Shown here: positions 1 to 6,735 of the stretch, one piece after another
Position numbering within the stretch: the stretch's first letter is position 1
Layout of the letters: each line of letters begins with the position of its first letter
From: an uncultured Clostridia bacterium
GTDB lineage: Bacteria > Bacillota > Clostridia > TANB77 > CAG-508
Direction of reading: 5' to 3'
Length of the DNA: 64,000 nt
NCBI GenBank assembly: GCA_934162205.1
Contig: CAKPIA010000005.1
Location: forward strand, 42,911 to 106,910
Notes under the pieces: model-generated
What the model saw: the letters and a program-made list of their open reading frames with translations, nothing else
What the model was told of the DNA's origin: nothing
Database searches by the model: none
Made by a program: the position numbers and the translations under genes

Positions 1-7
1 TTTTCAT
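1..7 (-). CDS. Start of a gene running off the left edge
   Basis: An ATG at 7-5 on the minus strand follows an AAAGAGGT ribosome-binding site by five bases. Only two codons (Met-Lys) are inside the window, so no product can be given. Its roughly 380-base upstream region carries a block shared with the GH2 gene's upstream region, so the two may be co-regulated. Confidence 0.35.
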
Positions 8-141
8 ATCTACCTCTTTCTATACTTCTTAATTTTGTTTTATATTATCATAAATACCAAATTATTACAATGAATATATAAAAAAATAAGTGCTATTAAC
101 TAACACTTTATTTTAGTAATCACATATGTTTTATATTATTT

Positions 142-179
142 TTATAAAAAAGCTCATTTTTGCAGATTGTACTTTTTCT
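142..179 (-). promoter_or_regulatory. Shared upstream block, copy 1
   Basis: A block reading AATCTGCAAAAATGAG followed by a T-run and ATAAA on the minus strand. Nearly the same string occurs at 2200-2235, directly upstream of the GH2 gene. Here it lies about 135 bases upstream of the gene leaving the window at position 7. A shared promoter or operator element is inferred; no regulator is identified. Confidence 0.35.
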
Positions 180-267
180 CTTTTTCTCACAGTATCAACA
201 GTTGACTGTTCGTGTTGTTTTCTGATACCCAAGGACTGGGCCTCAACTTATGGCATATCTCTGCCAG

Positions 268-313
268 GTTAATATGTGGCTTGAGAGGTATCAGCCTAAA
301 ATTGAAATATAAA
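268..313 (+). repeat. Junction repeat, copy 1
   Basis: Core GTTAATATGTGGCTTGAGAG followed by GTATCAGCCTAAAATTG. The block recurs at 3662-3705 and, more diverged, at 5266-5297. Each copy lies between a plus-directed hairpin terminator and whatever precedes it, at the 3' end of a minus-strand gene. In this copy it forms the 3' half of the candidate RNA fold. Confidence 0.55.
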
Positions 314-317
314 TTTT

Positions 318-346
318 GAGCAAAGGTTTTTACCCTTGCTCTTTTT
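318..346 (+). terminator. Rho-independent terminator
   Basis: Stem GAGCAA-GG / CC-TTGCTC with loop TTTTTA, followed by five T on the plus strand. The T-tract is on the plus side, which supports a plus-strand transcript ending here. The minus-side flank is a weaker T-tract for GH2. Confidence 0.7.
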
Positions 347-386
347 ATACTCTATTATATCATAAAATCCTTATTTTTTTATTATT

Positions 387-2162
387 TTAAAATTCATTAA
401 TTTCTTTTATTTTATCTTCAACTTTCTTACTAAATTTGCTATTTCTGTGTTCATCAACTAGTCCGTTTATTTCTTGTTGAACATCTGTAAGTTGAGTATA
501 GCAATATCCAGATATATAAGGTATTTTTTTTATATTTTTAGTTAATAATTCAAACCTTTGTATAAATTCATCTTCATTAGCTACTTGCTTTCCGTATCCC
601 CATCCTTTTTCAGAATCTAAAGCAATTCCACCATATTCACTCATTATAACTGGTTGTCCATTATATCTATATCCTTCAGCGAATAATCTGTGTTTCCCAT
701 TATGTTTTTCCATATTGTTTAATACTTTTTTCTCATCATCAGTATATGTTAAATAAAACAATTCTGGATCTTGTTTATAATCATGAATAGTTATTATGTC
801 TGATATTGTATGTTCCCAACCATCATTTGAAATTACAGGTCTTGTATTATCTATTGATTTCGTTAAATAGTATAAACTATTTGCATAATTTTGTTGTTTT
901 ACATTATCACTTATATTTGTTAAGCCCCAAGATTCATTTATAGGAATCCATGTAACAATTGATGGATGATTATAATTTTGTTTTATTACTTTAATCCATT
1001 CATTTGTAAATTGCTGTATTGATTTATCATTATAATTGTAGCAGTTTGCCATTTCACTCCAAACTAACATACCTTTTACATCACACCAATATAAAAATCT
1101 TTCATCTTCTATTTTTTGATGTTTTCTAACTCCATTGTATCCATATTTTAATGCAATTTCTATGTCTTTAATTAAGGTGTCTTCACTTGGTGGTGTTAAA
1201 TGTGATTCTTTCCAATATCCCTGATCTAATATAAATTTTAAATATAATTCATCATCATTTAAATATATTCTATCTTTTTGAATTGATATTTTTCTAAATC
1301 CAAAATAAGAATATGCAATATCTATAAGTTTATCATTACAATATAATTTATAACAAATATCATATAAATTTGGTTCTTTTGGTGACCATTTTTTCACTTC
1401 TGCATTATTTTCACATATTAATATTTCATTTTCTTGATATAATTCTGTAAGCTGAATTTTATTTGTGATTAGTAGTTCATTTTCAAAAGAAATTTCTGTT
1501 TCTATATAAAAATTTTTTTCTTCTAATTCTTTTTCAGATATATTTGTTTCATATTCTAATTGTATATTTTTATTATCTAAATTTGGAGTTAATTTTACAC
1601 TTTTCATATAGTATTTAGGCACATATTCTATCCAAACTGTTTTCCATATTCCTGTTGTTTGTATATACCAACATTTCCAACTTTCTTTTTTATATCTTTG
1701 TTTTCCTCTAGGTTGCTCTTTGGCTAATGAATCCTCTACTCTTACGGTAATATCATTTTCGCCTTCTTTAATATATTTATCTATCTCGAATGAAAATCTA
1801 TGGTATCCTCCCTCATTTGTTCCTATATATTTTCCATTAATCCATATTTTGGTTTTATAGTCACTTCCTTCAAAATGTAATATTGCTTTTTCATTTTCTT
1901 TTGAAATATGTATTTTTTTGTTATACCATACTACATAATGCACACTTTCATCTTTTATTCCACTTAATTCAGTTTCATATGTAAAAGGTACATTGATTTT
2001 ATTTCTTGTTGGAAAACTAATATAATATTCTTTTTCTTCTCCTAAATTTTCATCATCAAATATAAAGTTCCAATCTCCATTTAAATTTTCCCATTTATTT
2101 CTAATAAATTGTGGTCTTGGATAATTTTTTATATAATTTTTCATTTCTTGATTCATCTCCAT
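387..2162 (-). CDS. Glycoside hydrolase family 2 protein
   Basis: A 591-residue exo-glycosidase of the beta-galactosidase/beta-glucuronidase type. Residues about 20-190 form the N-terminal sugar-binding jelly roll, 190-295 the Ig-like domain and 296-591 the TIM barrel. The predicted acid/base is Glu410 in PINESWG and the nucleophile Glu509 in MSEYGG, both intact. No signal peptide is seen, so it is probably cytosolic and acts on imported oligosaccharides. It is shorter than LacZ (about 1000) and lacks its C-terminal domains. The substrate cannot be told from sequence. The ribosome-binding site at the first ATG is weak; ATGs at residues 3 and 7 are alternatives. An upstream block (2200-2235) is shared with the gene leaving the window at position 7. 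Confidence 0.88.
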   Translation of the reverse strand: MEMNQEMKNYIKNYPRPQFIRNKWENLNGDWNFIFDDENLGEEKEYYISFPTRNKINVPFTYETELSGIKDESVHYVVWYNKKIHISKENEKAILHFEGSDYKTKIWINGKYIGTNEGGYHRFSFEIDKYIKEGENDITVRVEDSLAKEQPRGKQRYKKESWKCWYIQTTGIWKTVWIEYVPKYYMKSVKLTPNLDNKNIQLEYETNISEKELEEKNFYIETEISFENELLITNKIQLTELYQENEILICENNAEVKKWSPKEPNLYDICYKLYCNDKLIDIAYSYFGFRKISIQKDRIYLNDDELYLKFILDQGYWKESHLTPPSEDTLIKDIEIALKYGYNGVRKHQKIEDERFLYWCDVKGMLVWSEMANCYNYNDKSIQQFTNEWIKVIKQNYNHPSIVTWIPINESWGLTNISDNVKQQNYANSLYYLTKSIDNTRPVISNDGWEHTISDIITIHDYKQDPELFYLTYTDDEKKVLNNMEKHNGKHRLFAEGYRYNGQPVIMSEYGGIALDSEKGWGYGKQVANEDEFIQRFELLTKNIKKIPYISGYCYTQLTDVQQEINGLVDEHRNSKFSKKVEDKIKEINEF

Positions 2163-2199
2163 TTTTTCTTTTTTAGTTGAATTTGAAAGTCTATACTAT

Positions 2200-2235
2200 T
2201 TATAAAAAACTAATTTTTGCAGATTGTGTTTTTTC
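2200..2235 (-). promoter_or_regulatory. Shared upstream block, copy 2
   Basis: Minus-strand AATCTGCAAAAATTAG plus a T-run and ATAAAT, about 40 bases upstream of the GH2 start and matching 142-179. Position suggests promoter or operator DNA. I could not place clear -35 and -10 boxes. Confidence 0.4.
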
Positions 2236-2263
2236 TACATGTTCATATATTAATTTCTGTGTT

Positions 2264-2983
2264 TTAATTGTTCATTATCAATTCATTTAATTTATCTGGA
2301 AAATTTACAGTCATTCCATCTATATCTAAATTATATACTTTTAACATTATATTTTCATTAGAAACTCCCCATAATCTAACACCAAGATTATTTTTTCTTG
2401 CTAATTTAATTCCATTTTCTGAAACTAAGTCAGCTGGTGGACATATTTGATTTCCAGAAATTTTCATAAACTCTAATATATTTTTTTGATTTATATCTTC
2501 TTTAATAAGCCATCCTATTTTTATAGTCTTGTCTAATTTTCTAACATTTAATAATGCATTATATATGAATGAGGTAATAAAAACATTAGCTTTATTATAA
2601 TATTTATTTATAATTTCTAAGGTTTCTTTTTCTATTCCTTCTTCTTTTAATTCTATTGCTAAAATTAAATCTTTGCTTGATACTTCTTTCATAAAATCTT
2701 CAAATAGAACTATCTTTTCATTTTCAAATTCTTTACTAAACCAACTTCCAAAATCAAATTCTAATAGTTCTTTATATGTATAGTCCGATATTTTTCCTGT
2801 TCCATTTGACTTCTCATCTATTTTATCATCATGAAATATAACTATTTTTTCATCTTTAGTCTTTTGTAAATCTAGTTCTATTCCGTTTGTTCCTATTTGA
2901 AATGCTTTTTTAAAAGCTGCCATTGTATTTTCTGGTGCATATGCTGATGCTCCTCTATGTGCATAATTAACAAAAGTATTCAT
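2264..2983 (-). CDS. Glycerophosphodiester phosphodiesterase
   Basis: A 239-residue GDPD-family TIM-barrel enzyme that hydrolyses deacylated phospholipid diesters to glycerol-3-phosphate and an alcohol. The family signature is complete: His9-Arg-Gly, the PENT motif, metal ligands Glu36 and Asp38 in GIELD, and catalytic His51 in IFHDD. Length matches the cytosolic UgpQ class and there is no signal peptide. A good AGGAAAG ribosome-binding site precedes the ATG. It is transcribed toward the GH2 gene 100 bases downstream. No regulatory site beyond the ribosome-binding site is evident. Confidence 0.9.
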   Translation of the reverse strand: MNTFVNYAHRGASAYAPENTMAAFKKAFQIGTNGIELDLQKTKDEKIVIFHDDKIDEKSNGTGKISDYTYKELLEFDFGSWFSKEFENEKIVLFEDFMKEVSSKDLILAIELKEEGIEKETLEIINKYYNKANVFITSFIYNALLNVRKLDKTIKIGWLIKEDINQKNILEFMKISGNQICPPADLVSENGIKLARKNNLGVRLWGVSNENIMLKVYNLDIDGMTVNFPDKLNELIMNN

Positions 2984-2991
2984 ATTCTTTC

Positions 2992-3142
2992 CTACCTTTC
3001 TTTATAACTTTTATTATTATATATTTTCTTACTAAATTTGTCTTTGTTTATAAATAAGCATGTTCTTATAAAATTTATTATGCTTAATACTACACCTGTA
3101 AATGCGGATATAATAAAATCATATATTGTAATACATAATCGT
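2992..3142 (-). pseudogene. Possible C-terminal remnant of a membrane protein
   Basis: An open minus-strand frame without a start codon encodes a hydrophobic helix and basic tail (YDFIISAFTGVVLSIINF then IRTCLFINKDKF) ending at TAG 2992-2994. It looks like the end of a small multi-spanning protein, loosely like the YgjV family, but that is a weak resemblance. The stretch 2984-3155 is otherwise empty. Confidence 0.25.
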
Positions 3143-3155
3143 ATATTTGCTACTC

Positions 3156-3408
3156 TTATAATTCATATTCATATATTTTACAATTTTCATTAATGTTTGA
3201 TGAATTACCATTTTCAGGTATTCCATTAAGTATGTTTTGCTCGTTCTATTGGAGAGCAGTAAATTACATCTATGTCTAATTTTCTCAAATTTTCTCCAAC
3301 TTTTTTGGCTTGCTGAATTCCAAATTCATTTAACGGCTCATCTTCAGTAGCAATTATTTCATTTCTGCCCATTTCAGTTTCACCATGTCTAATTACATAT
3401 AATTTCAT
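3156..3408 (-). pseudogene. Histidine phosphatase family gene, internally deleted
   Basis: Residues 1-58 are a clear N-terminus of the phosphoglycerate-mutase/histidine-phosphatase superfamily, with the catalytic RHGET motif at residues 7-11 and the conserved YCSPIERA segment. The frame then stops. In the next frame, immediately after, runs LNGIPENGNSSNINENCKI then YEYEL-stop (TAA 3156-3158), which looks like the family's usual C-terminus. The family is normally about 190-210 residues, so roughly 100 central residues, including the second catalytic His, are gone. The product cannot be functional. It sits in a small decayed operon with the fragment at 3389-3513. Confidence 0.8.
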
Positions 3409-3513
3409 TATTTTGTTTCTCTCCTATCCAATCTAAATACCCTTTATATCCATCTACAATATCATAAGCAATCAATTGTGGAGTTTCATAACTATGATTA
3501 TATATTTGGGCAT
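3389..3513 (-). pseudogene. Broken small gene upstream of the phosphatase remnant
   Basis: An AGGAGGA ribosome-binding site and ATG at 3513-3511 are present, but the ATG frame closes after 13 codons. The adjacent frame reads QIYNHSYETPQLIAYDIVDG then YKGYLDWIGEK and ends at 3389, overlapping the phosphatase start by 20 bases. A one- or two-base indel just after the start would explain this. About 38 residues; family not recognised. A promoter (3632-3661) lies 120 bases upstream. Confidence 0.45.
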
Positions 3514-3631
3514 TGCTTATCCTCCTCACATACAGTTTCAATATAATATTTTTAATAAATAATATCATAGGCAATTTAAAAAAGTAAAGTGCTATTGTCA
3601 AAAAAATTTTCTTAGTACTAACATGTCTTAT

Positions 3632-3661
3632 ATTATCCTTTTTATTTCTTATTTGCGTCAA
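3632..3661 (-). promoter_or_regulatory. Promoter of the decayed operon
   Basis: TTGACG (3661-3656), an 18-base spacer and GATAAT (3637-3632) on the minus strand. The junction repeat abuts the -35 box on its upstream side, the same arrangement as at 5226-5255. Confidence 0.6.
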
Positions 3662-3705
3662 GTTAATATGTGGCTTGAGAAGTATCAACCTAAAATTGAG
3701 ATTTA
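3662..3705 (+). repeat. Junction repeat, copy 2
   Basis: GTTAATATGTGGCTTGAGAA then GTATCAACCTAAAATTG, nearly identical to 268-313. The 5' partner that lets copy 1 fold is missing here. Confidence 0.6.
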
Positions 3706-3717
3706 AAAATATATTAT

Positions 3718-3744
3718 AAAAAGGTCGCAACTGCGACCCTTTTT
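3718..3744. terminator. Bidirectional terminator
   Basis: AAAAAGGTCGCA / TGCGACCCTTTTT hairpin, A-run on one side and T-run on the other, immediately 3' of the gene at 3763-4269. Confidence 0.8.
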
Positions 3745-3762
3745 GTGTGCGAAGAAGATTTT

Positions 3763-4269
3763 TTATTTTTTTGACAATATTAAGACACCCATAAACTTCA
3801 AATCATATTCTGATAAATCTGGAGGAGAATCACTTTTTTCGTTCTCATTACTTACCATAGCTTTCCATGACTTTTTTTCACTCCAATATCCATCTTCATC
3901 TTGTCTAACAAAGTGAAAATCTATAGGTAAGTCATGAAGTGTAGGAAAATAATAAAAAGCAATTCTCCATTCGCCTTCTTTTAGCTTACCATTGTCTTTT
4001 CTATAAGCCAAACCTAAAAAATCCAAATCTTTTTTTAACCGAATTATTAACTCATTTGGGTTAAATATTGCTGATTTAACATATGGACTCGAAATACATC
4101 CTGGAATAAAAATTCGCATTTTTGTATCCCTAACTGGCAAATCCAATGCATATGCATAACAATTTGTATGTTTTACACCTTTCCACCGTTTTTTATTAAA
4201 TTTAGGTGGATATACATTTGTCTTTATTACATTTTTAATTTTTGTTGTCATTCTTTCATAATAAGGCAT
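3763..4269 (-). CDS. Unrecognised protein with NCYAYAL and FHFVRQ motifs
   Basis: A 168-residue protein. I chose the ATG at 4269 (MPYYERM) because GAAAGGAG lies eight bases upstream; an earlier ATG at 4302 lacks one. An N-terminal segment KHTNCYAYALDLP and a later DFHFVRQDEDGYWSEK give a conserved-looking Cys...His pair. That arrangement recurs in uncharacterised bacterial and phage proteins and would suit a cysteine-hydrolase fold, but this is inference. No signal peptide or membrane segment. It lies alone between two terminators with a junction repeat just beyond its 3' end, which suggests independent acquisition. Confidence 0.6.
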   Translation of the reverse strand: MPYYERMTTKIKNVIKTNVYPPKFNKKRWKGVKHTNCYAYALDLPVRDTKMRIFIPGCISSPYVKSAIFNPNELIIRLKKDLDFLGLAYRKDNGKLKEGEWRIAFYYFPTLHDLPIDFHFVRQDEDGYWSEKKSWKAMVSNENEKSDSPPDLSEYDLKFMGVLILSKK

Positions 4270-4394
4270 AATGTTCTCCTTTCGTAACTTCGCACACATC
4301 AAAAAAATTTACATAAATATTATATCATATTTTCCTTATATATGTAAAATATTTATTTTTCGTCAAATTTTTACACCTTTGAACTTCATCTATT

Positions 4395-4430
4395 AATATA
4401 AAAAGGCCGCATTTGCGACCTTTTTATATT
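4395..4430. terminator. Bidirectional terminator
   Basis: AATATAAAAAGGcCGCA / TGCGaCCTTTTTATATT stem with a TTT-centred loop, about 50 bases downstream of the gene at 4481-5182. Confidence 0.8.
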
Positions 4431-4480
4431 GTTTCTCATTACAAACCCATAAGTTTGCTATTTACAATAAAATAACTTAT

Positions 4481-5182
4481 TTAAATTAATTCAATTGTAA
4501 ATTCTCCTAGCCTATTATTAACATCAACTACTTTAAAATTTTCAGAATGAAATGAATTTTTTAAGCTCTCTAAAAAAGATTTTATGAAATCATTTTCGTA
4601 CTTTTTGTACCAATCAGATAATACACAATAACCATCATCAGTATAACTTCTAATGCCGTCATCAAAACAATAGTCTTTCGTAATAGCAATTCTTTTTAAA
4701 CCATCTTCTTCTATTTCAAAAAGTCCATTAGGTTTATAATGACAACTCTTCATACTTCTACTAACTCTACAAGGTTTAATTGTAAATTTATTTATTATTT
4801 TTTCCCCTAACCTTCTTTCATTTTCTTCAACATAATTCATGAATTCCAAAATCAAATAATCAACTTGCTCTTTGATATATAATGATTTATCAGTACAAAG
4901 TTCATGAATTCTATTTTTGATAGGCTCATTTTCATTTTGTAATTTTTTTATCTTCTCATTAATTCTTTTAATCTTATCTTCAATTTCCTTACTCTTTTGA
5001 TAAAATTCCTCATAAATTTTTTTTGCAAGTTCTGATTTTTTATCTTTGAATTTGCTTAAACTCTCCTGCGTTTCTTGCAAATTCTTGATTTCCACACTTT
5101 TTTTATACTCCTCCTCTTTAATTTTCTTTTCTAGTTGATATTGTTCTTTCCGTAATCTTTCTAGTTTTTCTTTAATTGACAT
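4481..5182 (-). CDS. Unrecognised coiled-coil protein
   Basis: A 233-residue cytosolic protein. Residues 1-105 are almost uninterrupted Lys/Glu-rich heptads, a long coiled coil. Residues about 115-233 form a mixed domain with Cys residues (PCRVSRSMKSCHYK and a DYCFDDG...DDGYCVLSDW segment) that I do not recognise. GAGG six bases before the ATG supports the start. A strong own promoter lies at 5226-5255. It is flanked by terminators, so it is a single-gene unit in the accessory region. A structural or DNA-end-related role for the coiled coil would be guesswork. Confidence 0.65.
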   Translation of the reverse strand: MSIKEKLERLRKEQYQLEKKIKEEEYKKSVEIKNLQETQESLSKFKDKKSELAKKIYEEFYQKSKEIEDKIKRINEKIKKLQNENEPIKNRIHELCTDKSLYIKEQVDYLILEFMNYVEENERRLGEKIINKFTIKPCRVSRSMKSCHYKPNGLFEIEEDGLKRIAITKDYCFDDGIRSYTDDGYCVLSDWYKKYENDFIKSFLESLKNSFHSENFKVVDVNNRLGEFTIELI

Positions 5183-5225
5183 AATAGGCCTCCTGTTTAT
5201 TTACATCTTCTTAAGATACAGTAAT

Positions 5226-5255
5226 ATTATACCATTGGTAAAACATAGATGTCAA
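5226..5255 (-). promoter_or_regulatory. Promoter of the coiled-coil gene
   Basis: TTGACA (5255-5250), 18-base spacer, TATAAT (5231-5226) on the minus strand, both boxes consensus. The junction repeat lies just upstream of the -35 box. Confidence 0.75.
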
Positions 5256-5265
5256 CATAACTTTT

Positions 5266-5297
5266 TTGAGAGATATTAATCTAAAATGGGGATATAA
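5266..5297 (+). repeat. Junction repeat, copy 3 (diverged)
   Basis: TTGAGAGATATTAATCTAAA then ATGGGGATATAA aligns with the 3' two thirds of the copies at 268 and 3662. It is again placed between a promoter and a terminator. Confidence 0.4.
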
Positions 5298-5340
5298 TTT
5301 CAACTTTATTCCCCCAAAAAAATTTTATATATTTTTTAAA

Positions 5341-5375
5341 GATGGAACCTGCAAAGCAGATTCCATCTTATTCTT
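5341..5375 (+). terminator. Terminator hairpin
   Basis: GATGGAA-CTGC / GCAG-TTCCATC with loop AAA, then TTATTCTT. It can also serve the minus-strand gene at 5397-6170. Confidence 0.65.
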
Positions 5376-5396
5376 GAAATAAAAGGTTGTCATATT

Positions 5397-6170
5397 TTAA
5401 TCCATTGCAAGCATACCAACTGCAAGAAGGTCATCCATATTTTTAAAACAGCAATGATCCATTGAAGCAATAGTATCGGCACTTTGACATCCACTCGCCT
5501 TCCAAAAACCACTAATTGTTCTTTTCCATGGGTCTTCTGCAAGTATCTTCTCATGATTGCCTAAATCGCAGAATCCACAGATTTCTCTGCTTCCTGATGG
5601 TTCAAACCTAAAATCATCCTTTCCTTCTTTTTTATGAAAATTACCAAGATTTTGGGAATTATCACATACTTCTTCCCACGCTTTTGCAATTTCATATCCA
5701 GACTCCACAACAAGTTTCTGAATAAGAAAAAGGTTCCTGCATACATATTCTGTTCGAGTCATCATTCGACTATTTCGAATCGGATCGTAATGTCTCAGCC
5801 AACTTTCCCATTGTTTTGCACTATATCCAGTGTTTACCTTCAGCCCTTTCTCATATCGCAATTTTCCAATGTAGTAATCAAATGATGGTTCAACAGTCAT
5901 ACAAGTAAAAGCATGTAATCTGCCTTTAGCCTTTGCATCTTGATATAAATCAAGCATTTCTTTCTGTGCTTTTGTAGTTGGCTGATGTTCTAACCATTCA
6001 CCAGCAAAAATATTTGGATCTATTCTACATTCCAACTCACTTGAAATAGAAGATTTTTCACTTTCTTCTACTGCAAATGTTAACAAAATGTAACCATCCT
6101 CAATTTCTGTTAAAATACACCGTCCTCCTTCTACTTCAGGAATTGCAATTTTCATTTCTACTGCTCTCAT
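5397..6170 (-). CDS. Unrecognised Cys-containing protein
   Basis: A 257-residue protein; the start at 6170 (MRAVEMKIAI) is set by AAAGGAGGA six bases upstream, trimming 48 residues from the longest frame. The C-terminal quarter has CGFC followed by GNHEKI, ASGCQS and DHCCFKN, a pattern that could bind metal. No signal peptide or membrane segment. I do not recognise the family. The gene looks less A+T-rich than its neighbours and uses codons such as CTG, GGC and CGG more freely, which suggests recent acquisition from a higher-GC donor. Confidence 0.6.
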   Translation of the reverse strand: MRAVEMKIAIPEVEGGRCILTEIEDGYILLTFAVEESEKSSISSELECRIDPNIFAGEWLEHQPTTKAQKEMLDLYQDAKAKGRLHAFTCMTVEPSFDYYIGKLRYEKGLKVNTGYSAKQWESWLRHYDPIRNSRMMTRTEYVCRNLFLIQKLVVESGYEIAKAWEEVCDNSQNLGNFHKKEGKDDFRFEPSGSREICGFCDLGNHEKILAEDPWKRTISGFWKASGCQSADTIASMDHCCFKNMDDLLAVGMLAMD

Positions 6171-6356
6171 AAATTGTCCTCCTTTAAAAAAAATTTTTTT
6201 TGAAATGAAATTATATTTTAATAAATCAAAATATTTCTTATTATAACACAACTTAACATAAATTGCAAATCTACAGTTTTTCTTAATATTTTTTCGAATT
6301 TTTCTTGCAAACATTTGTACTAAATGATATAATTTTTGAAGTTAAAGGAGAATATT

Positions 6357-6710
6357 ATGGAACACTGGTCTGTTGATGATTATAAAAATTTCACAAATGG
6401 AACTAAAAGAAAAAGTAAATATAGAGCAAATAAAGTCTCAATAGATGGGCATACTTTTGACAGTCAAAAAGAAGCTGATTATTATTGTGAATTAAAATTA
6501 AGACTACAAAGTAAAGAAATTAATGGTTTTTGCTTACAACCAACTTTTATTTTAGCACCAAGTTTAAAATATAAAGCTGATTTTATTGTATTTCACAAAG
6601 ATAACTCCACAGAAGTTATTGATGTAAAAGGTTTTAAGACTAAAGAATATATTGCAAAAAAAAAGGTCTTTGAAGATAAATTTAATTTAAAAATAACAGA
6701 AATAGAATAA
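6357..6710 (+). CDS. DUF1064 PD-(D/E)XK nuclease-like protein
   Basis: A 117-residue protein read from the ATG at 6357, which has TTAAAGGAG upstream; the ATG at 6336 has none. It shows the DUF1064 pattern: FDSQKEADYY with Glu39, QPTF, KYKADF with Asp75 and EVIDVKG with Asp89 and Lys91. These are the acidic and lysine residues expected of a PD-(D/E)XK nuclease core. DUF1064 proteins are typical of phages and prophages, where a Holliday-junction or recombination role has been proposed. No other phage gene is nearby, so this looks like an isolated remnant. It is one of the few plus-strand genes and converges on mutS. Confidence 0.8.
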   Translation: MEHWSVDDYKNFTNGTKRKSKYRANKVSIDGHTFDSQKEADYYCELKLRLQSKEINGFCLQPTFILAPSLKYKADFIVFHKDNSTEVIDVKGFKTKEYIAKKKVFEDKFNLKITEIE

Positions 6711-6733
6711 AGGATTGCAAAAAGCAATCCTTT
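6709..6733. terminator. Bidirectional terminator between DUF1064 gene and mutS
   Basis: AAAGGATTGC / GCAATCCTTT hairpin with loop AAAA, overlapping the DUF1064 stop codon and abutting the mutS stop. Confidence 0.8.
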
Positions 6734-6735
6734 AT

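Larger units (their letters stand above)
192..346 (+). ncRNA. Candidate structured RNA of unknown class
   Basis: On the plus strand the sequence folds into two closed domains. TATCA (193-197) pairs with TGATA (223-227) around AACAGT-TG-ACTGTT. GATACC (224-229) pairs with GGTATC (287-292) and encloses hairpins CCCA/TGGG (228-240) and GGCA/TGCC (252-265) and the helix CTCAA/TTGAG (242-246/281-285). A terminator follows at 318-346. No coding frame is apparent. It matches no riboswitch, SRP, RNase P or 6S consensus that I know. It could instead be minus-strand leader DNA for the gene at position 7. Confidence 0.4.

Noticed and set aside
3514..3730. N-terminal two thirds of a 113-residue minus-strand frame
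   Set aside because: It runs through a promoter and the junction repeat, has no ribosome-binding site and reads as translated A+T-rich intergenic DNA.
6357..6710. Part of a prophage, because of the DUF1064 protein
   Set aside because: No capsid, portal, terminase, integrase or lysis genes are nearby; at most an isolated remnant.
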